From Prevotella sp. (GTDB taxonomy: Bacteria; Bacteroidota; Bacteroidia; Bacteroidales; Bacteroidaceae), in assembly GCA_017474485.1 (NCBI GenBank), contig JAFVHO010000033.1, positions 1 to 40,094 on the forward strand: 40,094 bases of DNA. The letters run 5' to 3'. The position numbers and the translations under genes were made by a program. The notes under the pieces are model-generated. The model was not told the origin of the DNA and ran no database searches. It worked only from the letters and a program-made list of their open reading frames with translations. Shown here piece after piece: positions 15,545-23,465 of this stretch (its first letter is position 1; the number at the start of each line of letters is the position of its first letter).

Positions 15545-16831
15545 TCACTTCTCACTTTTCACGATAATCGTCTGTACGATGCCGCGAACAGCGAGGAAGA
15601 GAATCATGGCGAGCCACAGGCCGTGATTGCCCATGATGCCAATGGCAATAGTGGCGGTGCCGAAGAATACAAGTGCGGCAATGGCTGAAGAAACAAGCAT
15701 GCCGCGTGTCTGCGTCGTGCCAATGAACAGACCGTCCCAAATAAAAGCTGCCACGCCTGCTACAGGTATCAGGTAGGCCCACCATACGTAAGCCTGCGAG
15801 GCCTCAACCACCTGTGGCTCGTCAGTCAGCAGACGGAGGAAGAGCGTTCCGCCCACGACATAGGTGATGGTAAAGATGATGGTCATCAGCGCACCCCAAC
15901 CAAACAGACGGCGAACAACATCATGATAGGCATCCATATCCTTTGCGCCCCAATACTTGCCTCCCAAGGCCTCGCCGGCAAAGGCAAAGCCGTCGAGAAT
16001 GTAGGAGAACAGCAGGTAGAGTTGCATCAACAGCGTGTTGACGGCCAGAATGGTTGCTCCCTGACGGGCTCCCGCAGAGGTAAAGTAGAGGTTGACTGCC
16101 ACGAGACAAAGTGTTCGTAAAAAAATGTCGCGATTTGAGGAGAAGTAAGAGGTCAGAGGTGAGAGGTGTGAGGATGGTCTCCACGATCGTAAGACCTTCC
16201 GATAATACCGCCATAGGAACCATAGCGCCATCAAGCATCCGGCATACTGCGCCACGACGGTACCCAGTGCCACACCCTCGACCTTCATGCCCAAGCCGTA
16301 GACAAAGGTCAGCGAAGCCAGAATGTTGACCACGTTCTGTATAATGGAGACAAACATGGGGATGCGCGTGTTCTGCATGCCAATAAACCAACCGCTAAGG
16401 CTATACAAACTCAACATGGCGGGTGCGCCCCAGACGACGATATTGAAATAGGTAACGGCCAAAGGGCGTACGTCATCTGAAGGGCCGATAAACCATAGCA
16501 TGCACTCGCGGACAGGCCATTGCAGCACGACAATTAGCAAGGCAATAGTCAGCGACACCCAGCCCGAACGTACTAACAGGCGTGAGACTTCGCTGAAGTC
16601 ACGGCGTCCGCGGGCCTGTGCCGTCATGCCACTGGTTCCCATCCGCAGGAAACCGAATACCCAGTAGATGAGATTAAAAATCATGGAACCCACAGCAACG
16701 GCACCGATATAGGCTGCCGATCCCATGTGTCCCACGATGGCCGTATCCACCAGTCCCAACAGCGGCACCGTGATGTTCGTCACGATGGCAGGCAGTGCAA
16801 TTTTCAGTATCTGATGGTCTCTCTTATTCAT
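15545..16831 (-). CDS. MATE family efflux transporter (DinF-like)
   Basis: A 428-residue protein with about 12 hydrophobic segments. It starts ILKIALPAIVTNITVPLLGLVDTAIVGH, the hallmark of MATE exporters, with PAMLSLYSLSGWFIGMQNTR in the middle of the N-lobe. MATE proteins exchange Na+ or H+ for organic cations or drugs. The start is 24 nt after the pectate lyase stop, so the two may be cotranscribed. The cytoplasmic loop joining the two lobes (about residues 214-232) contains a word-encoded segment (HLSPLTSYFSS). The last residues, IVKSEK, come from a second word and match a segment in the GH35 protein. Confidence 0.94.
   Translation of the reverse strand: MNKRDHQILKIALPAIVTNITVPLLGLVDTAIVGHMGSAAYIGAVAVGSMIFNLIYWVFGFLRMGTSGMTAQARGRRDFSEVSRLLVRSGWVSLTIALLIVVLQWPVRECMLWFIGPSDDVRPLAVTYFNIVVWGAPAMLSLYSLSGWFIGMQNTRIPMFVSIIQNVVNILASLTFVYGLGMKVEGVALGTVVAQYAGCLMALWFLWRYYRKVLRSWRPSSHLSPLTSYFSSNRDIFLRTLCLVAVNLYFTSAGARQGATILAVNTLLMQLYLLFSYILDGFAFAGEALGGKYWGAKDMDAYHDVVRRLFGWGALMTIIFTITYVVGGTLFLRLLTDEPQVVEASQAYVWWAYLIPVAGVAAFIWDGLFIGTTQTRGMLVSSAIAALVFFGTATIAIGIMGNHGLWLAMILFLAVRGIVQTIIVKSEK
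16139..16175. repeat. Word repeat inside the MATE gene (agaggt(g/c)aga)
   Basis: Plus-strand units gaggagaagtaagaggtc and agaggtgagaggtgtgagg follow each other without disturbing the MATE frame. They encode a non-conserved part of the central loop. Confidence 0.6.
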
Positions 16832-16855
16832 GTCCTAATTTAAGGACGGTTATAA

Positions 16856-18634
16856 CTAAAACTTCATTATAACCCTTTTACCGTTCACGATGTATAATCC
16901 CTGCGTGGAGTTAGCAACCTTGCGCCCATCCAGAGTGTACCAACTTTTGTCTTTAACTTCCTTAACTTCTCTAACTTCTTTAACTTCTGTCACATCATTT
17001 TCACCAAAGAAGCCGACGAGGGATGACTGGTAGTTGTCGAGCAGGCTGCCCAAAGTGGTGTCATAGGCAGAATCGGCATCGTCGTTACCCACATTATCAC
17101 GGAAAGTATAGGTAAAGTCGCCATGATTCATGCGGCCTGCACCGTAGTAACCTGTCACGAGGGCAGGAACATCATCAGCAGCAACAGGGGTATAGGTGTA
17201 CATCAGCGAGGCATTGGTGTCGAAATTGTTGTAGGGTGTGCCTCCTTTCTTGGTCACTTCCGTCTCAGGCACCTGCTCGTCGCGTGTGGCTGTTTCATAA
17301 GCATCATAGCCCGTAGAAGCAGGGGCGTTCTGGTTGTAATACTTGAAGTTGGCAATGGTCTTGTCGAAGTAGTTGCCATAGGCCTTAATCATTCCACCGT
17401 CCTCACCAGAGAAGGTGCCACTGCCTAGGGCATCGGTGCCCTGTCCAGATGAGAGGATGGGCTTCTTGGTCTTCAGAAAGTAGTTGTTCTCGACAAACAC
17501 GCTGGCGCCCGAGGTGGCTCCCACACCGTACTTGGCACAGTTGTCGAAGTAGTTGTTCCAGACGTGGACACTCATGGTGCGCACACGTGGATGGCGTGAG
17601 TCAGAGTGGTCGAACCAGTTGTGGTCGTACGAGATGTAGTTGGGGCCACTCTCCGACTTCATGCCAAACATATTAGACTTACCTGTATCCCAGAAGCGGT
17701 TATAGCTGACGGTGACATACTTCGAGTCGCTCTTCACGTCAGTTGCACCGTCGCCCTTGGCATGGTCACCACTACCGTGCTTGCCATAGAACTGATCGGT
17801 ATGGTGAATCCAAATATTGGAATTATCAGTATCAAGCGAGATGGCATCGTCCATGCAACGCATGATGGCGAAGTTGCGGAACTCGACACTCTTGGCATTA
17901 CGTACCAAGAAGCCGAAACCGAACAGAGTTGCATCGTCGCCAATGCCCTCGAAGGTGATGTTCAGCTCGCTATCAGCTTTCTTACCCTTGACCTGCAAGC
18001 CCTCTGCCGAACTGCTGATGTGGTCGAGGTCGTCTACGGTAATCAATCCGATGAAACGGAAGGCAATAGGTGTGGTGTCGTAACCCTTCTGATAGGCGTC
18101 GACAATGGTCTGAATGCCTGCACATGTAGTGATATTGGAATCCTTGGAGCCCGTCTTAACGGTGGTAGTAATGGTCTTGGCTGTGTTCTTCGTTACATAG
18201 AACACCTTGGCACCTGACTTCAGCGTACCGTCGCTATTATAAGCACCAGGAGCAGGCCATCCATTTATAAAGGCAAAGCCCTCGCGACTGTAGTTTAGCA
18301 CTTCCAGATCGGAGGTTGTGTTTTCATGCGCAGTGATTTCCGTGCCCTCAGCACTAACGGGCACAATCTTCATCACGTACGTACCTGCCTGCAACCCTAC
18401 CACATCGGCACGTCCATAGGTACCGTAGTTGCGCACCAGCTGAGCGTCAATCTTGGTAAAGTCAGCGTACTGTCCACCCTTAACATAGACGTTATAGGTC
18501 TTGGCATCATCCTCCAGCGAAAACTTCACGTAGGCCGACTCCAACCAACCACGGGCCTCGATAATCTGGACAACGCCAGCATGGGCAAGCAATGTCAGAC
18601 AAAATAACAATCCTAGCAGTATAATCTTTCTCAT
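16856..18634 (-). CDS. PL1 pectate lyase, secreted, with short C-terminal tail
   Basis: A 592-residue protein with a signal peptide ending near residue 19 (LLAHA). A fibronectin-like N-domain (residues about 20-115) precedes a parallel beta-helix. Helix motifs typical of PL1 are present: SNIWIHHTDQF, DGATDVKSDSKYVTVSYNRF with the Ca2+-binding Asp, and DSRHPRVR with the catalytic Arg. It cleaves polygalacturonate by beta-elimination, complementing the rhamnogalacturonan operons. The C-terminal 27 residues (YTLDGRKV...GLYIVNGKRVIMK) resemble the short tail found on many secreted Prevotella proteins. A repeat-encoded linker (TEVKEVREVKEVKDK) joins it to the enzyme. Whether the tail is a T9SS signal is inference. 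Confidence 0.92.
   Translation of the reverse strand: MRKIILLGLLFCLTLLAHAGVVQIIEARGWLESAYVKFSLEDDAKTYNVYVKGGQYADFTKIDAQLVRNYGTYGRADVVGLQAGTYVMKIVPVSAEGTEITAHENTTSDLEVLNYSREGFAFINGWPAPGAYNSDGTLKSGAKVFYVTKNTAKTITTTVKTGSKDSNITTCAGIQTIVDAYQKGYDTTPIAFRFIGLITVDDLDHISSSAEGLQVKGKKADSELNITFEGIGDDATLFGFGFLVRNAKSVEFRNFAIMRCMDDAISLDTDNSNIWIHHTDQFYGKHGSGDHAKGDGATDVKSDSKYVTVSYNRFWDTGKSNMFGMKSESGPNYISYDHNWFDHSDSRHPRVRTMSVHVWNNYFDNCAKYGVGATSGASVFVENNYFLKTKKPILSSGQGTDALGSGTFSGEDGGMIKAYGNYFDKTIANFKYYNQNAPASTGYDAYETATRDEQVPETEVTKKGGTPYNNFDTNASLMYTYTPVAADDVPALVTGYYGAGRMNHGDFTYTFRDNVGNDDADSAYDTTLGSLLDNYQSSLVGFFGENDVTEVKEVREVKEVKDKSWYTLDGRKVANSTQGLYIVNGKRVIMKF
16943..16993. repeat. Word repeat encoding the pectate lyase linker (ttaacttc)
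   Basis: Plus-strand units ctttaacttcc, ttaacttctc, taacttcttt, aacttctgtc repeat with a period near 9 bp. On the coding strand this gives alternating Val-Lys/Arg-Glu. Confidence 0.65.
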
Positions 18635-18670
18635 TTTTGATTTAATAGATTAGCTGTTTGTAATTTCATA

Positions 18671-18704
18671 AAAAGGCTGAAAATCAGATGATTTTCAGCC
18701 TTTT
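18671..18704 (-). terminator. Strong hairpin terminator after tRNA-Pro
   Basis: aaaaggctgaaaat (18671-18684) pairs perfectly with attttcagcctttt (18691-18704) across a 6-nt loop, giving a 14-bp stem with an A/T-rich base on both sides. It lies just downstream of the tRNA on the minus strand and upstream of the pectate lyase start. It should insulate the two and could work in both directions. Confidence 0.85.
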
Positions 18705-18712
18705 CCTTTCAG

Positions 18713-18785
18713 TCGGGATTACTGGACTCGAACCAGCGACCTCGCGCCCCCCAGACGTGTGCGCTACCAACTGCGCTAAATCCCG
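18713..18785 (-). tRNA. tRNA-Pro (anticodon GGG)
   Basis: The minus strand folds as a 73-nt tRNA. The acceptor CGGGATT pairs with AATCCCG, the D-arm is GCGC/GCGC, the anticodon loop is CTGGGGG (anticodon GGG), and the T-arm has loop TTCGAGT. The 3' CCA is not encoded, as is usual in Bacteroidota. The anticodon stem CACGT/GCGCG has an A28-C42 mismatch and a T-G closing wobble. Confidence 0.93.
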
Positions 18786-18794
18786 AAAGCGGGT

Positions 18795-18803
18795 GCAAAG
18801 GTA
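18795..18803 (-). promoter_or_regulatory. -7 promoter box for tRNA-Pro
   Basis: The minus strand reads TACCTTTGC, ending 9 nt before the tRNA 5' end. A TTTGG about 20 nt further upstream can serve as the -33 element. Confidence 0.7.
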
Positions 18804-18917
18804 CAACGTTTTTTTGAATTGGCCAAATTTATTGCGATGTTTTTTTGATTTTATAGTCATTTTTGCAGAAATCTTTTATAAAGTGTGATTTTCTTTGGTA
18901 TTTCATCAAATAATTCG

Positions 18918-18926
18918 TAACTTTGC
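18918..18926 (+). promoter_or_regulatory. -7 promoter box for aroA
   Basis: TAACTTTGC at 18918-18926 with TTTG at 18894-18897 (20-nt spacer) is a full Bacteroidetes -33/-7 pair, 34 nt before the aroA ATG. Confidence 0.75.
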
Positions 18927-18960
18927 GTGTTATATATATAAATAAGGTATCTCACGAAAT

Positions 18961-20211
18961 ATGCAATACAAGATAAAAGCACCAAATGTGCTACGCCACA
19001 CTGCTAAGCTGCCTGCTTCGAAAAGCATCAGTAACAGAGTGTTGGTGATTCATGCACTGACAGGAGGACACACGTTACCCAGCAATCTGTCGGACTGTGA
19101 CGACACGGAAGTGATTGTGGAGGCACTGAATCATAATCCCTATGAGATTAACATCAAGGCTGCCGGCACCGCCATGCGTTTCATGACAGCCTATCTGGCT
19201 GTGAAGGAAGGTGAGGAGCACGTGCTGACGGGTACAGAACGCATGCGCCACCGCCCGATAGCTGTGTTGGTGGACGCCCTGCGACGCTTAGGTGCCAACA
19301 TTGAATATGCGGGTGAGGAGGGCTATCCCCCACTCCGTATCAAGGGACATGTGCTGGAGGGCGGTCTACTAGAGGTGGCAGGCAACATCAGTTCGCAATT
19401 CATCTCAGCACTATTACTGATTGGTCCGTGCCTGAAGAACGGCCTGACATTACACATGACGGGCGACGTCATATCACGCCCATATATCGACCTGACACTG
19501 TGGACGATGCGCGAGTTTGGCGCTGATGCTGAATGGAGCGACTACGACACCATCGTGGTAAAGCCACAAACCTACAAGGACAGGGCCTACCTGACGGAGA
19601 ACGACTGGAGTGCAGCATCATACTGGTATGAAATGATAGCACTCTCGAAGAATATAGACGACGAAATTAAATTGGAGGGATTGATGGACGGTTCGAAGCA
19701 AGGCGACTCGCAGGTGCGCTACATCTTCAGTCTGCTGGGCGTGAAGACCACCTTTGCCTCGAAGCGTCCGGGCAAACCGACCACCGTGACACTCAAGCAT
19801 TCAGGACGCTGCGTGCCACGTTTGGAGTACAACTTCGTCAACTCACCCGATCTGGCACAGACCTTTGTAGTATGTTGTGCGCTGATGAACGTGCCCTTCC
19901 ATTTCACAGGCCTCTCTACTCTGAAAATCAAGGAGACTGACCGCATTGAAGCTTTAAAGACAGAGATGCGGAAACTGGGCTACGTTATTCGCAGTGCCAA
20001 CGACAGCGAACTGATATGGGACGGAGAACTCTGCGCACCAACGATGGAAGCAGGCATCGACACCTATGAAGACCACCGCATGGCACTGGCTTTTGCACCT
20101 GCAGCCCTACGGTTTGAAGGACTGATAATCAATAATCCACAAGTGGTGACGAAGTCATATCCACAATTCTGGGAAGACCTGACTCAATGCGGGTTCCGCA
20201 TTGAGAATTAA
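18961..20211 (+). CDS. aroA: 3-phosphoshikimate 1-carboxyvinyltransferase (EPSP synthase)
   Basis: A 416-residue cytoplasmic enzyme of the shikimate pathway. It joins phosphoenolpyruvate to shikimate 3-phosphate. Family motifs are in order: LPASKSISNR near the N-terminus, GTAMRFMTAYLA, NISSQFISALLL, KETDRIEALKTE and the C-terminal DHRMALAFAPAAL. The length is slightly short for AroA but typical of the Bacteroidota form. It has its own promoter. The last codons and the stop (GAG AAT TAA) fall in a word repeat that also fills the gap to the next gene. Confidence 0.96.
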   Translation: MQYKIKAPNVLRHTAKLPASKSISNRVLVIHALTGGHTLPSNLSDCDDTEVIVEALNHNPYEINIKAAGTAMRFMTAYLAVKEGEEHVLTGTERMRHRPIAVLVDALRRLGANIEYAGEEGYPPLRIKGHVLEGGLLEVAGNISSQFISALLLIGPCLKNGLTLHMTGDVISRPYIDLTLWTMREFGADAEWSDYDTIVVKPQTYKDRAYLTENDWSAASYWYEMIALSKNIDDEIKLEGLMDGSKQGDSQVRYIFSLLGVKTTFASKRPGKPTTVTLKHSGRCVPRLEYNFVNSPDLAQTFVVCCALMNVPFHFTGLSTLKIKETDRIEALKTEMRKLGYVIRSANDSELIWDGELCAPTMEAGIDTYEDHRMALAFAPAALRFEGLIINNPQVVTKSYPQFWEDLTQCGFRIEN

Positions 20212-20239
20212 GAATTAGGAATTACGAATTAGGAATTAT
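20202..20239 (+). repeat. Word repeat across the aroA stop and the porW start (aattaggaatta)
   Basis: gagaattaagaattagg, aattacgaattaggaattat run from inside aroA to the start codon of the next gene. The same word, in the other orientation, fills the birA/tadA intergenic region at 33524-33561. Confidence 0.6.
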
Positions 20240-23200
20240 GCAATTTCTGCTGATAGTCATTATATCGTTGGTGGTGCTTGGCGCCATTGCTGCCTTATTC
20301 TCTATAGGGGGTAAGGACGAGCCTATCGTGACGAAAGAAGGTGATTGTGCGTCGTGCACCAGCAGGAGTGAGTGTAAATTGGCGGATGTCATTGACAAGA
20401 GCAAAAAAGCATGCCATTTGTTGTTAATGCTTTTGGTATTAACAGCCTGTTCGACTAAGAAGAACACACCACAGAACCGCTGGTGGCATTCGTTCAACGC
20501 CCGTTATAATACCTATTTCAATGGTCAGCAGGCCTTTATTGACGGTACTGTCGAGAAAGAGAACGGCAACAAGGACAACTACACGGAACTGATTCCGCTG
20601 TATGCCGTTGGCAACAAACAAAGTCGCGACTTGGGCAAGGGCAACTTTTCACGTGCAATTGAGAAGTCGGAGAAGGCTATCAAGCAACATAGCATCAAGG
20701 CACGACCTGAGTGGAACAAAAGCCGACGGAAGACGCAGAAAGACATCGAGTGGCTCTCGCGCAGAGAGTACAACCCCTTTATTTGGCGTGCCTGGCTTCT
20801 GCTGGGTAAGTCGCAATTCCAGCAGGGTGAGTTTGAAGAAGCTGCTGCCACTTTCTCGTACATGACACGCCTCTATGCCACGCAACCTGCCATTCTGGGT
20901 ATAGCCCGTGCCTGGCAGGCCAAGAGCTATGTGGAACTGGATTGGATATACGATGCCGAGGACATCATCGTGAAGCAACGTCGTGACACGATGCACTTCA
21001 AGGCACGCAAAGACTGGGACTTCACGTTGGCAGACTATTATTTGCGTAGCGAGCAATATGACCAAGCCATACCCTATCTGCGCCAAGTCATCAAGCACGA
21101 GAAACGACGCAAACAGAAGGCACGCGAATGGTTCTTGATGGGACAGTTGCAGGCCAGACAGGGCAATCGTGAGGAGGCCTACAAGGCGTTCCGTCACGTG
21201 ACACGTCTGAACCCTCCCTACGAAATGGAATTCAATGCCCGCATAGCCCAGACGGAAGTAATGGCCGAGGGTAATGCCAAACGCATGATAAGTCGCTTGA
21301 AGCGTATGGCTGCGTCGGACAACAACAAAGACTATCTGGACCAGGTGTACTATGCCATTGGCAATATATACATGGCACAGAAAGACACCTTGCAAGCCAT
21401 CGAGGCTTACGAGCAAGGGGTGAAAAAAGGTACACGCAATGGCATCGAGAAAGGTGTGCTGTTACTGACTTTGGGTAACATCTACTGGGAACGAGAAAAA
21501 TATGCCGATGCACAACGCTGCTATGGTGAGGCCATCGGACTGTTGGACAAGGATCGTACCGACTACAACGAGTTGTCTTACCGTTCGAAGGTACTCGACG
21601 AGTTGGCCCCCCATACCAGTGCCGTCGAATTGCAGGACTCACTGCAACGATTAGCTAAGATGAGTGAGGAAAAACGTCTGAAGGTAATAGATAAGCTGAT
21701 AGAAGACCTGAAAAAGAAAGAAAAGGAAGAGCGACGCGCCCAAGAAGAGGCAGAGGCCGAGAAGGAACTGGCCAAACAGTCGGCAGTGGGTAATCGCAAT
21801 CAGCCTAACCGTCAACAACAGACAACGACACCTACGCCAACTACTGGCGGCAACGGACTATGGTACTTCTATAATCCGCAGAGTGTAAACCAAGGTAAAC
21901 GCACATTCGAACAGCAGTGGGGCAAGCGTGAGAATGCTGACGACTGGCAACGCATGAATAAGACGGTAGTAGCGATGACAACAGATAATCCGGAAATGCC
22001 GGATAGTCTGGAGAATGTAGAGAACCTGGCTGATGATGCTACTGTTGCCAGTGATTCTGTCGCAGGTCAAAAGTGGGAGGTTCCTGACACCCTTGCCAAC
22101 GACCCACACAACCGCGAATACTATCTGGCACAGATTCCCTTCACTGAGGAGCAGATAGAGGCGAGCAACCTACTGATTATGGATGGTTTGTTCCATTCGG
22201 GCATCATCTTTAAGGACAAACTAGACAACCTGACACTGAGCGAGAAGACACTCAGTCGTCTCTTGACGCAATATCCGACCTTCGAACATAACGACGAAGC
22301 CCTGTACCACCTTTTCCTGCTCTACTCACGACAGCAACGTCAGGAACAGGCTGATTCGTCGTTGGCACGCCTGCAAAGCGATTATCCGGAGAGCCAGTGG
22401 ACCATCCTGCTAAGCGACTCGAACTTCGTTGAGAACCAGCGTTTTGGCGTACACATAGAAGACTCGATATATGCGGCTACCTACGACGCATTCAAGGGTG
22501 ACCGTTACGACGAGGTAAGTGCTAACGCAAGACTATCCGAGACCCGTTTCCCGCTTGGCGCACACCGTCCGAAATTCCTCTTTGTCGAAGGTATGGCCCT
22601 ATTGAACCAAGGCGACGCCAAAGGCTGTACAGAACGTATGCAGCAGGTAGTGGAAAAGTACCCGCAGAGCGAGGTCAGCGAGTTGGCAGGCATGATTATC
22701 AAAGGCGTACAACAAGGACGACAACTGCATGGCGGTAAGTTTGACATGGGCGATGTCTGGTCGCGACGAGCCATCGATATGGCTAGCGACTCGACTCGTA
22801 CCGATACGCTACGCTTTGAGCGCGATACCAAGTATGTATTCCTGTTGGCCTACCAGCTAGACTCTGTGAACCAGAACCAGCTGTTGTTCGAGATGGCAAA
22901 GCATAACTTCTCGAACTACTTGGTACGCAACTTCGATATCGTGACCGATCAGGATGCCAACGGACTGTGTCGTATGCTGATTAGCGGATTCCTGAACTAC
23001 GACGAAGCACGCCAGTATGCACGCGGACTGCACAACGCTAATGGACAGTTGTCAACGTTGTTACGTGCCTGTCGCCATCTGATTGTAAGTGAAGACAACC
23101 TGCGTCTGTTAGGCACATCATACAGCTATCGTGACTACGAGTTGTTCTTCGAGAAGCAGATAGAACCTGTCGAGATATCCACCCGTTCACTGCTCGAAGA

Positions 23201-23354
23201 GATTATCATTCAGCCAGAGGATGAGGACAGCGAGGACGACAAGAGTCAAGAGCCAAAAGCTGAAAGCCAAGAGCCAACAGACGACCCGATCTTCAACAAC
23301 GGACCCGTGCAGCAACAGAACAACTTCCCAGACTTTGACGAAGATTTCTGGTGA
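20238..23354 (+). CDS. porW: PorW/SprE-like TPR lipoprotein of the type IX secretion system, with an unusual N-terminal extension
   Basis: An open frame of 1038 codons. From about residue 61 it matches PorW/SprE: a lipobox-like LLLMLLVLTACS (Cys71), RWWHSFNARYNTYFNG, then many TPR-type helices, a coiled coil (about 460-510), and a second TPR half. PorW/SprE is an outer-membrane-associated lipoprotein needed for T9SS. Residues 1-60 are odd: a transmembrane helix (3-22) and a small Cys motif (CASCTSRSEC). This looks like a separate short membrane protein joined in frame. A TTG at 20379 would give a normal lipoprotein signal peptide. Near the C-terminus a word repeat encodes SQEPKAESQEP. PorX follows at 111 nt. 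Confidence 0.85.
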   Translation: MQFLLIVIISLVVLGAIAALFSIGGKDEPIVTKEGDCASCTSRSECKLADVIDKSKKACHLLLMLLVLTACSTKKNTPQNRWWHSFNARYNTYFNGQQAFIDGTVEKENGNKDNYTELIPLYAVGNKQSRDLGKGNFSRAIEKSEKAIKQHSIKARPEWNKSRRKTQKDIEWLSRREYNPFIWRAWLLLGKSQFQQGEFEEAAATFSYMTRLYATQPAILGIARAWQAKSYVELDWIYDAEDIIVKQRRDTMHFKARKDWDFTLADYYLRSEQYDQAIPYLRQVIKHEKRRKQKAREWFLMGQLQARQGNREEAYKAFRHVTRLNPPYEMEFNARIAQTEVMAEGNAKRMISRLKRMAASDNNKDYLDQVYYAIGNIYMAQKDTLQAIEAYEQGVKKGTRNGIEKGVLLLTLGNIYWEREKYADAQRCYGEAIGLLDKDRTDYNELSYRSKVLDELAPHTSAVELQDSLQRLAKMSEEKRLKVIDKLIEDLKKKEKEERRAQEEAEAEKELAKQSAVGNRNQPNRQQQTTTPTPTTGGNGLWYFYNPQSVNQGKRTFEQQWGKRENADDWQRMNKTVVAMTTDNPEMPDSLENVENLADDATVASDSVAGQKWEVPDTLANDPHNREYYLAQIPFTEEQIEASNLLIMDGLFHSGIIFKDKLDNLTLSEKTLSRLLTQYPTFEHNDEALYHLFLLYSRQQRQEQADSSLARLQSDYPESQWTILLSDSNFVENQRFGVHIEDSIYAATYDAFKGDRYDEVSANARLSETRFPLGAHRPKFLFVEGMALLNQGDAKGCTERMQQVVEKYPQSEVSELAGMIIKGVQQGRQLHGGKFDMGDVWSRRAIDMASDSTRTDTLRFERDTKYVFLLAYQLDSVNQNQLLFEMAKHNFSNYLVRNFDIVTDQDANGLCRMLISGFLNYDEARQYARGLHNANGQLSTLLRACRHLIVSEDNLRLLGTSYSYRDYELFFEKQIEPVEISTRSLLEEIIIQPEDEDSEDDKSQEPKAESQEPTDDPIFNNGPVQQQNNFPDFDEDFW
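23244..23281 (+). repeat. Word repeat in the porW C-terminus (agccaa(a/g)agc)
   Basis: Units gtcaagagcc, aaaagctgaa, agccaagagcc, aacag encode a polar segment before the conserved acidic end. The same vocabulary makes the insertion in tsaE (25262-25320). Confidence 0.55.
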
Positions 23355-23370
23355 TATTAATATTTAGCAG

Positions 23371-23427
23371 CGGACTACAGGACAAACAGGACTCTCCGCA
23401 TCAAAAGTCCTTAAGTCCTGTAGTCCT
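23371..23427 (+). repeat. Inverted and direct word repeat in the porX leader
   Basis: ggactacaggac (23372-23383) pairs exactly with gtcctgtagtcc (23415-23426). The 24 bases 23403-23426 are identical to 30807-30830, directly before pssA. Confidence 0.75.
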
Positions 23428-23465
23428 TGCAAAAAATAAAGAATAGTAAAGTAAAACGAAAAGAT

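Noticed and set aside
18713-18785. Phage or integrative element attached at the tRNA
   Set aside because: No integrase and no repeat of the tRNA 3' end were found nearby; the flanks are ordinary chromosomal genes.
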